DNA of 16,610 nt from Dictyocoela muelleri (Eukaryota; Microsporidia). The notes below the pieces were generated by a model. That model worked only from the letters and a program-made list of their open reading frames with translations, was not told where the DNA came from and ran no database searches. This document shows, piece after piece, positions 1 through 6,288 of this stretch. The stretch spans positions 1-16,610 of the forward strand of contig SDVU01000248.1 of the NCBI GenBank assembly GCA_016256075.1, read 5' to 3'. How positions within the stretch are numbered: the stretch's first letter is position 1; every line of letters starts with the position of its first letter. A program made the translations under genes and the position numbers.

Positions 1-132
1 ATGATGCACATTGAATATATTCTAAAATTAAATTATGTGATGTTAAGAAATTAAAAAAATCATCATTGGAGCAAGATCATAAAAAATGTAAATAATTAGA
101 AATCATAAGGGTGTATATTTTTTTGTGTTAAT

Positions 133-178
133 ATCAGGTGTCATTGACCCCACCCCCGGGGGGTCAACGACACCTGAT
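133..178. repeat. G+C-rich palindrome, 19-bp arms
   Basis: Arms at 133-151 and 160-178 are inverted copies with 18 of 19 positions matching, around an 8-base C/G spacer. It is a G+C-rich island in very A+T-rich DNA and could form a strong hairpin or cruciform. The right arm overlaps the B-box-like end of the tRNA-like sequence described next, so the palindrome looks like an inverted duplication of that end. Its role is unknown. Confidence 0.85.
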
Positions 179-225
179 CCTAAATTTTATATTTAAGAGT
201 GTTAACCACTGATCTATCTGGCTCT
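157..225 (-). repeat. tRNA-like SINE head (degenerate)
   Basis: Read on the minus strand from 225, an A-box-like TAGATCAGTGG is followed by TTAACAC, a short A+T stem and a B-box-like GGTGTCGTTGACC. The same order and spacing, with many identical bases, appears on the plus strand at 5030-5095, so the two are diverged copies of one tRNA-derived sequence. It does not fold as a proper tRNA because the D-stem and acceptor stem do not pair. A SINE head or tRNA pseudogene is the likely reading; internal pol III promoter function is not shown. Confidence 0.4.
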
Positions 226-322
226 ATAAATTAATAGATAGGAAATTTTTTGAGTAGCTTGTGGCATGCAGGAAAAATTATACACTGATCCAAAATTATT
301 ATATATAAAATAAATTTAAACT

Positions 323-374
323 ACTAGTTTTTTTGATTGTTTAAGACAACTAGTTTTATTGATTGTTTAAGACA
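323..374. repeat. 26-bp tandem duplication
   Basis: Two adjacent 26-base units, 323-348 and 349-374, differ at one base. Each runs from ACTAGTTTT to TTTAAGACA. It is a simple recent tandem duplication in non-coding DNA. Confidence 0.9.
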
Positions 375-715
375 GCAGTTCTGCTACATAATTATCTTTA
401 CACTTTCATATAATATTCAGACTCTATGACTTCTTTTTTTGAATTGTATAACTCTTTTTGTATTATAAGTTTACTATCACTAGAATTCGTCATAATACGA
501 TTTCATTATATATTCGATTTTTTTTTCAAAGTTGAATCTACATATCAAAAGGGTTGATTTGTTTCATTCCTTTTTATGTTATACTTCTTATGAAAACCTT
601 TTGTTGAATCAGTTGTCCTACTCTTAAATTTTTTTATTTGTTACAAATATTTCTACCTAAAATTTGTGTGAATACCCAATTCGTCTAAAACTATAATATT
701 AAGTGAAAAACCTAC
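375..715. other. A+T-rich stretch, nothing recognised
   Basis: No frame longer than a few dozen codons, no transposase or retroelement motif, and no convincing structured RNA was seen here. The sequence is T-rich on the plus strand. Confidence 0.5.
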
Positions 716-1070
716 AAATTGGTTTTTGACAAATTATTTTTTGACGAATTAATTTTTAACGAATTGATTTTTAACGAATTGATTTTTAACGAATTAATTT
801 TCGGCGAATTAATTTTTGACGAATTGATTTTTAACGAATTGATTTTAAAAAAAATTAATTTTCGGCGATCCGGTTTTTGGAGAATTGGTTTTTAGCGAAT
901 TGGTTTTTGAAGAATTGATTTCCGACAAATTAGTTTTCGGCGAAATGGTATCCTGCGAATTGTTTTTCGGCGAATTGTTTTTTCGCGAAATGAATTTGGA
1001 TGAATTGGTTTTGGGCGAATTGGTTTTGGCAAAATGGGTTTTTTTTTGTGAATTAGTTTTCAGGCGAATT
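716..1070 (+). repeat. 15-bp minisatellite, reads as pentapeptides
   Basis: About 23 units of 15 bases, typified by GAATTGATTTTTAAC, run head to tail. Units 3-8 are nearly identical; units from 867 on are more diverged. Because the unit is five codons, the array reads as pentapeptides of the type E-L-(I/V)-F-(N/G/D). The frame is open but ATG-less over the left part, shifts by one base at about 850-866, and is open again from the ATG at 885 to the stop ending at 1097 (70 codons). This is either a non-coding minisatellite or the relic of a repetitive protein gene. The motif does not match the A(D/N)LXX pentapeptide-repeat family. No domain outside the repeat is visible. Confidence 0.85.
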
Positions 1071-1124
1071 AAGACACAGCGCTTCTATATACAATAAATT
1101 TTCTACACTTTCTATGATTACTTA

Positions 1125-1437
1125 GTACTTGGTATGTAAAACAGCGCTCTTGGAACTCTCACTGAGAAAACTTTTTGAGATGTCGATTATGTATTTGAAA
1201 ATATCACGTTGAGTTAAAATGAGAAGTCTGTTTTTGAGGATGTTAAATTGTTTATATGCTTTTTTTCTATGGTCATATATTTTGTCCATGACCATAGAAA
1301 AAAGCATATAGACAATTTAACATCTAAAAAACACACTTCCCATTTTAACTCTACGAGATATTTTCAAATATATAAAACCAGAATCTCAAAAGCTTTTAAG
1401 TGAGAGCCCCCAGGGTGTAGTTTACATACCAGGTACC
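1125..1437. mobile_element. foldback (inverted-repeat) element 1
   Basis: Left arm 1125-1276 and right arm 1288-1437 are inverted copies over about 150 bases with scattered mismatches and small indels, leaving an 11-base loop. The innermost 10 bases, CTATGGTCAT and its complement, match perfectly. The 61-codon frame on the minus strand across it is just a consequence of the palindrome. It has no coding domain and is best called a foldback or MITE-like element. No target duplication was established. Confidence 0.75.
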
Positions 1438-1916
1438 GATTACTTCTCATGTTTGCTAATTCTACAAAACAAAAAAAAAAACAGAAGTTTTGTGATAAAC
1501 TTTTCATTTTCAAAAATAAGAGTACTTTCGACAACTTATGAATAAATATATTGAAAATTTATATATTTTTACACACATTAATATATTAAGTATAAGTGGG
1601 CAAAACATCAATTATTCATAGAAAATACAATAAATTATGTTAGTTGAGCAAAAAAAATTCCATAATGTTGTTAAAATATATATCAGACATTTTTAGAGAA
1701 AATAGAAAAACAACATTATTGGGCATTTTGTTATTTAATTTTAGTGTTGATTGAAGATTGAAGATACAGTACTATCAATGTGAAAAAATGGTAAACATGA
1801 CCTAGATTTTTTAAAAATATGGATTTATATAATCTTATAGTAATAAATCATAAATAAAAAATTTGTATATGCTAATAATAGAAATACACATATATAGAAA
1901 AACAATCTTATTATCA
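1438..1916. other. A+T-rich stretch, nothing recognised
   Basis: No coding similarity was seen. A small inverted repeat lies at 1661-1672 and 1709-1720 (11 of 12 bases pair, 36-base spacer), weak enough to be chance in this composition. Confidence 0.5.
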
Positions 1917-2049
1917 AGTTTTGAAGATTTTTTAAAGCTATAAATTTTCATAAAAGAATTATTCGACTTTTTTCTAGCAGAATTTGCTCATTTACAAAAT
2001 TATAAAATATAATATGTCGCGATCTCAGCGCGCGACATTTTAAAAATGC
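1917..2049 (+). repeat. 133-bp dispersed repeat, copy 1, with hairpin
   Basis: This sequence recurs in the same orientation at 5551-5683. Shared blocks include TTGAAGATTT, TTCGACTTTTTTCTAGC and AATTATAAAATATAATATGTCG, ending in CGACATTTT and AAAATGC. The end forms a hairpin: ATGTCGCG at 2014-2021 pairs with CGCGACAT at 2031-2038. A TATA-like A+T block sits directly upstream of the hairpin, and both copies lie roughly 600 bases before a decayed MULE coding region. It may be an element end or a leader/promoter segment; which one cannot be told from two copies. Confidence 0.65.
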
Positions 2050-2549
2050 CTACTTTTAAATCTAAACTCAATAAACGGCATTTAGAGAAGAAAAACGAAA
2101 AAGTCGTTTATTCACAAAAAATTTTTGTCCTTTTCAGAAAAACGACCCGACCCGTAACTTCTAATCTGCAAATTTTAAAAAACGCAGAAAGTAAAAATAA
2201 GTATATAATTGATAATTATATGTATAATTGTGATGTTATAGTAAATATTGCCACATATTTTATAAATGTGTAATTAATATGTTAAAATTGAAATGTAATT
2301 AAAATATGATAAATTATATTTTTATTAATCACTTTAAGACATAAAAGAAACACAAATTGTTAAAATGTGATGTTTAATAAAGACTTTGAGAATAAACAAT
2401 TTATTAATTATTCTAATGTTAAACATGCACACCAAGACGATAAGAGGAAACATATCTCGGACAATGTTAGCAACAAAGAAGCAATAAGTATAATAGAATA
2501 TTATTTTCGCTTTAGCCGAATTCCTCCTCGACACGTCAGTAATATACAA
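2050..2549 (+). other. unassigned stretch with two short frames
   Basis: Two short plus-strand frames occur, 2046-2273 (75 codons, basic, K-rich, starting just after the hairpin repeat) and 2367-2555 (62 codons). I recognise neither, and such lengths are common by chance here. They could be the worn upstream part of MULE-1, which begins just downstream, but no motif supports that. Confidence 0.25.
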
Positions 2550-3511
2550 AAATAACCACTGAAATACGTTAATTTATTTGCCTAGATGAGATTTCACAGA
2601 TATAATACATTTAGATAGTATTAACAAAAAAATTTATAATTTTATGAGCATTATCATGATGTAGAGAATGAAAGACTGATTAAAATAAAAATAAATCAAG
2701 TAATCAGTAATCATAAAACAAACATAGATGCAAAGTTTATGAACGTTCTTAATGAAGTTTCAGCCATTTTAGATTATCCTGATATATCTTTGATACCGAA
2801 ATATGATTCAATGAGAGCATATTTTGTAAGAGGCAAAATTTAAATATCAATATAAAATCAAATTTAATAGCGATGCGTTAGAAATGTGTAAATACACATT
2901 CGAATGAAGAAAATTTCTTCAATATCATAACCAATCACAAACAGATAATATTATGATTCTATACCGAAGAAAATTTAAATAATTTAAATCATAGCCATTT
3001 TTTGCAAATTGATATAACTTTTTACAGCACCGAAAAATTTAGAGCAATTTTTGATAATCTACGGCTTAATTTTTTTGGAAAAACCATTCCAGTTATTTAT
3101 ATCTTGTGCAAAAAAAGTGACTACAATGATGTTTTTTCAATAATTAAGTCGAGGATAAATAAACATTCCGATTTCATAAATATTGATTTTTAATCTGCTT
3201 TATTTTCCACAATATCCGCAAAATTTCCCGATACAAGTTATATGGTTGTGTTATTCACTTTAGTCAAATAATTATACGACAAATAAAGCCGAAATATATT
3301 TTAAATTATAAGCAAGATCCATCATACAAGAAAATTGTAAAGTATATTTACTTTTTTAGCCTTGGTTCTTCCCGAATGTATTGTAAGGAGAGTTTATTAA
3401 AATTTACAGTTTAAGTAATAATGAAGAATTATATAATTCAATAATAGCCTTTTTCCAGAAAAATTTTATTAAAAAAGGTTCTAAAACAAATAAAAACGCG
3501 CATTTCTGGTC
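2550..3511 (+). pseudogene. MULE-1 transposase, N-terminal and DDE part
   Basis: Around 2645-2842 a frame reads HYHDVENER, the usual end of a FLYWCH zinc finger, followed by a linker ending SMRAYFVRGKI. From 3002 an open frame of 63 codons carries the MULE catalytic region: IDITF (Asp at 3011) matching the family's DGTF, and IDF (Asp at 3185) matching the family's DFE block, where the Glu codon is now TAA at 3191. Then, in another frame, GCVIHFSQ (Cys 3247, His 3256) matches the GCxFHxxQ motif, and the stretch to about 3510 ends NKNAHFWSAF. Several stops and at least two frameshifts make it non-functional. Assignment to the MULE transposase family is by motif order, without a database search. 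Confidence 0.75.
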
Positions 3512-3519
3512 GGCATTCG

Positions 3520-3544
3520 GGGTCTTCTTTCGAAAATTGCCCGA
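3520..3544 (+). repeat. Merlin-A left terminal inverted repeat
   Basis: 25 bases matching the complement of 4647-4671 at all but two positions. It is followed at 3563-3582 by GGGTACGTTTCGAAAGAAAA, which resembles the right terminus in orientation. The left end can therefore fold on itself through CTTCTTTCGAAA and TTTCGAAAGAAAAG. Confidence 0.85.
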
Positions 3545-3719
3545 AATTTTTAAAATTTTTTAGGGTACGTTTCGAAAGAAAAGCAAAAAAAATGATTTAT
3601 TCAAAAATATTTTTTTATTTGAAAATTCTTTATTTTAAAATACCACTATTATTTTAGGCGTTTAGATAAAATTTTTTAAAATACGGATGATTTTTTCGAT
3701 ATTTTTATTAAAAATGATA

Positions 3720-4552
3720 TCATAAGCATTAATAAGGTGTATCCTGGCTGCAATGCAATCGTAGAAGTTTGATATATATATATATATTTCGTCGAGATTC
3801 AAAAGATATAATTTTATATAGATGTAAAACACCCTTTTGTCGTAAAAGAATTTAATTAATAAACATAAAAATAGAGATGACGAAACAAATCTACATAATT
3901 TATTTAATACTAAGCGGTGCGAATTTTAAAGAATTATTTTCATATTATGGGGTTTCTTATTCGACAATTGCATTTATAAAATGGAAATTATCAGATTTCT
4001 ATAAAGATTTATGTCACTCTAGACCAGTTTTCCTCGTCGGTGAAGGGTGAATCACAGAAGTTGCCGAGACTGTTATAAGTCGAAGAGGCATGTAAAAAAT
4101 AACCTACTAGTACCGATGATGATACCAAAAAGACTATTTGGATATTGGGAACTATCGATTCAAGTATAAAGAGTCAATTTTTTATACAACGGGTAAAAAA
4201 TAGACAAACGGATTTATTAACGCGATCTTTGTAAGGCAAAATAGGTGTTTGCAGTAAATTACATTCGAATGGTTATCCTTCATACCCAGGTGTTGCTGAA
4301 AATTTATATTTATCTCATGAAGTTGTGAATCATAGTGAGGGGTTTATAAGCGAAAATGGAATCCATACTAATAATATTTAAGGATTTTTTATTCCATCTT
4401 TAAAATACTATGCGATGTAGCGCAGTGTTAAACGTGATAATATTGACAACTGGATAGCAGAATATACATTTAAAAGAAGGTTTTTGATGAATAACTCAAG
4501 AGAAGAATTTTTTGAAATTTTAAAAGAAATATTAAAATTATATTTAAGTTAG
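3720..4552 (+). pseudogene. Merlin-A transposase (IS1595/ISXO2-like DDE), dead
   Basis: N-terminal zinc-ribbon traces (RCKTPFCRKR, near 3820-3850) precede a frame from an ATG at 3877 with KWKLSDFYKDLCHSRP and TEVAETVISRRG. After a frameshift near 4095 the long C-terminal part reads KTIWILGTIDSS, HSNGYPSYPG, HEVVNHSEGF, ENGIHTNNI and a tail ending EEFFEILKEILKLYLS at 4552. This is the standard order of ISXO2-like transposases. All three expected catalytic positions are altered: the first Asp is Ala (GCC, 4063), the second Asp is Asn (AAT, 4268) and the Glu is a stop (TAA, 4379). There are further stops (for example 4048, 4096, near 4221, near 4415). The gene is non-functional although surrounding motifs are well kept. 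Confidence 0.85.
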
Positions 4553-4646
4553 TATATTTGGATTTTTTTACAAGTTTTTATATTTTTTATTTTCATTATT
4601 TTTTTTAAAAATTAAAAATATCAAATCCATGGTAGCGACCTTTGGC

Positions 4647-4671
4647 TCGGGCACGTTTCGAAAGAAGACCC
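4647..4671 (+). repeat. Merlin-A right terminal inverted repeat
   Basis: 25 bases, TCGGGCACGTTTCGAAAGAA then GACCC, matching the complement of the left end at 23 of 25 positions. The adjoining 4672-4679 is the right copy of the worn 8-bp target duplication. Confidence 0.85.
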
Positions 4672-4966
4672 GGCATTTAACGTGTTAAGAATAATTTCTC
4701 ATATACAACTAATAGCTGTGAAGCTTATCACAGGCATTTAAATACTAGAATCAAAAAAAATCTATCAATTTTGAAAATAATTATAATTTTACAAAAATAG
4801 AAGACGATAATACAAAAAAAGGTAAATAAAATAAAACCTGGTGAAATTAAACTGAAAATGAGCGATATCATTTTAAAAAAATAATTGAAAATTTTTATTT
4901 TTATAATGATATAGAATTTTTTGAGTACATTGGAAAAAACTAGACATTTTCATCATTAAAGTGATT
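4672..4966 (+). pseudogene. MULE-1 transposase, C-terminal part
   Basis: Directly after the right target duplication of Merlin-A, a plus frame reads YTTNSCEAYHRHLN from 4702, matching the 'TNSCEAFHRHLN' type motif of FLYWCH/MULE transposases, then TRIKKNLSILKIIIILQK to a stop near 4789. The same frame continues beyond as basic and acidic residues (KIKPGEIKLK, IIENFYFYNDIEFFEYI) to about 4966. It is the natural continuation of the part ending at 3511, which supports insertion of Merlin-A into an existing MULE copy. One frame change lies just after the junction (near 4685). Confidence 0.75.
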
Positions 4967-5029
4967 TTTATTTTAATATTTATATTTTAAAAGTTTGATG
5001 TTTTTTTCACGAAAAATGATCAAAACCAT

Positions 5030-5500
5030 GGCCAGCTAGCTCAGTAATTAACATGTTTGAATGTAATATTTACGTATCATGTTCGAATTCCGCCGACGTC
5101 GCTCTTTAATAAATAATAAGGGAATGTCATTAAGCGGTCAAAAACTATAGAAATATAGTATCAATATACAGTTGTTTCACTGTGGTATAGCTGAGTAAGA
5201 CTTGTTCTAATATGACAATGTAGCAGAAGGAATTCTCCTAGGTGTAGGGATGAGTGCGTCGACGCACCTCAGCAAAAAGTAGTTATAAATAAAATATCAT
5301 GAAAAAGCTCATAATTACCTGTATCCTGCCATGTCATTGATAAAAAGAAAATCGCGTATACAGCTGGGCTTATGGGTAGCTTAAGAAGTGACTTATTATT
5401 GGAACACAAGAACCAAAGGTCATAAGACTATGACTAGAGACAACTCTCCGAGTTTACAGCTATAATTGTTGACAGCTTGTAATATATATATATATATATA
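5030..5500 (+). mobile_element. SINE-like unit: tRNA-like head, body, (TA)n tail
   Basis: The head at 5030-5095 has an A-box-like TAGCTCAGT at 5037 and a B-box-like GTTCGAATTCC at 5081, and resembles the minus-strand sequence at 157-225. The body to about 5480 is less A+T-rich than its surroundings and has no coding frame. It holds a 14-base perfect palindrome, GTGCGTCGACGCAC, at 5254-5267. A (TA)n run at 5481-5500 closes it. Head, unrelated body and simple-repeat tail are the usual SINE plan, but no target duplication or second full copy is present here, so this is a candidate. Confidence 0.4.
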
Positions 5501-5509
5501 CGATCAAAC

Positions 5510-5552
5510 CCATTGTGAAAAAAACGACTTTTTCGTTTTTTTTTCACAATGG
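5510..5552. repeat. hairpin with A/T-run stem
   Basis: CCATTGTG at 5510-5517 followed by an A run and CGA pairs with TCG, a T run and CACAATGG at 5533-5552, with a 5-base loop and a 2-base bulge in the homopolymer part. It lies between the (TA)n run and the second copy of the 133-bp repeat. Function unknown. Confidence 0.8.
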
Positions 5553-5683
5553 TTTTTGAAGATTTGTGAAAGTGAGAAATCTCATAATGGAATTAATTCG
5601 ACTTTTTTCTAGCTAAATTTATCACTAACTAAATTATAAAATATAATATGTCGGCCTCACCACCCGACATTTTGAAAATGCTC
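5551..5683 (+). repeat. 133-bp dispersed repeat, copy 2, with hairpin
   Basis: Same-strand copy of 1917-2049. Its terminal hairpin is ATGTCGG (5648-5654) with CCGACAT (5664-5670). Compared with copy 1 the seventh stem pair is G-C in place of C-G, a compensatory change that keeps the stem while the loop differs completely. Downstream of AAAATGC the two copies no longer match. Confidence 0.65.
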
Positions 5684-6029
5684 ATGTGTAATCGAACCTT
5701 GGTAAATATACCGACACCTATATATTGTACTCACTGTAGAAATGATTTAGAATTAAAAAAATAGTTAATATAAATATATTTTTATAGTGAATTGAATTTT
5801 TTTGCTATTTAATTTTAAAAATTCACAAATATGAATCAGTACAAATAATATGGCGGTATAAAGAGAAAAACATCGGCTAAAAAGGGTTTAAATATCGTAA
5901 TCTAATGTGTTTGGAACTTCGATAATATGCCTTAAAAGTCTAAAAACGAAATATCCATAAAATCCTTTTGCTAATTATAAATTCTAGAACGAATTTATAT
6001 ATATTTGGATATTTATTTTATAATGGTGA
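5684..6029. other. A+T-rich stretch, nothing firm recognised
   Basis: A 27-codon plus frame from 5685 includes CTHC but is too short to assign. No other coding or repeat signal was seen before the degenerate repeats of MULE-2 begin. Confidence 0.4.
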
Positions 6030-6210
6030 AATTTTTTAAACAAATTTTACTCAAATTTCAAATTTTTTCTCGACTTTCACAAATAATTTTGAAATACACA
6101 GTTTTTATAAAATTCAACTTTGATTACTCAAATTTATCACAAGTTTTACACAAATTATAAGCTTTACTAAAAATCGTGATAAATTTTACTAAATTCGCCT
6201 CAAAAAATTT
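6030..6210 (+). repeat. degenerate repeat array, left end of MULE-2
   Basis: Loose units such as ACTCAAATTT, ATCACAAGTTTTACACAAAT and AAGCTTTACT recur with spacing of roughly 17-25 bases. The complement of 8200-8350 has the same unit form (TTTTACTTAAATTTCACAAG). In such A+T-rich DNA, chance similarity is a real risk, so an alignment is needed. Confidence 0.5.
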
Positions 6211-6288
6211 TAAAAAATGGTTTTCAACCCCCTAATGACATAAATAAAAAAAAGAGAACATTAGACTGTAAAATACTAGATAAAAAAA

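Larger units (their letters stand above)
3520..4671 (+). mobile_element. Merlin-A, IS1016/ISXO2-like DNA transposon
   Basis: A complete-length but dead element of 1152 bases with inverted ends of 25 bases: 3520-3544 and 4647-4671 match at 23 of 25, outermost bases GGGTCTTCTTTCGAAA. The flanks are GGCATTCG (3512-3519) and GGCATTTA (4672-4679), an 8-bp target duplication with two changes; 8-9 bp is typical of Merlin. It sits inside MULE-1: coding similarity stops at HFWSAF on the left and resumes at AFNV on the right. The left end carries a second, inverted copy of the terminal motif at 3563-3582, not seen at the right end. A (TA)n run lies at 3771-3787 within the element. Confidence 0.85.
2550..4966 (+). 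mobile_element. MULE-1, FLYWCH-type Mutator-like element, split
   Basis: A decayed Mutator-like transposon read on the plus strand, interrupted by Merlin-A at 3520-4671. The recognisable order is a FLYWCH-like end, the MULE DDE domain, then, after the inserted element, the C-terminal part with the TNSCEAYHRHLN motif. The ends of MULE-1 are not defined; limits given are those of recognisable coding similarity. The two halves are described separately. MULE elements move by cut and paste and normally carry long inverted ends, which I could not find for this copy. Confidence 0.75.

Noticed and set aside
716-1070. CRISPR array
   Set aside because: Units are contiguous 15-mers with no spacers of constant length, and the context is eukaryotic transposons.
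716-1097. Pentapeptide-repeat (A(D/N)LXX) protein
   Set aside because: The five-residue period fits but the motif is E-L-(I/V)-F-X, lacking the characteristic residues.
1122-1307. 61-codon minus-strand frame
   Set aside because: It lies inside the arms of foldback 1 and is a by-product of the palindrome; no domain or start signal supports it.
1960-2049. Helitron 3' end (hairpin then CTRR)
   Set aside because: The hairpin is followed by ATTTT and AAAATGC in both copies, with no CTRR end, and no Rep/helicase motif is present.
5030-5100. Functional tRNA gene
   Set aside because: A-box and B-box forms are present but the acceptor, D and T stems do not pair properly, so it is at best a tRNA-derived relic.
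1917-5683. The two 133-bp repeats as LTRs of one element
   Set aside because: They are in direct orientation 3.6 kb apart, but between them lie a DNA transposon, a Merlin and a SINE-like unit with no retroelement domains, and the copies lack TG...CA ends.
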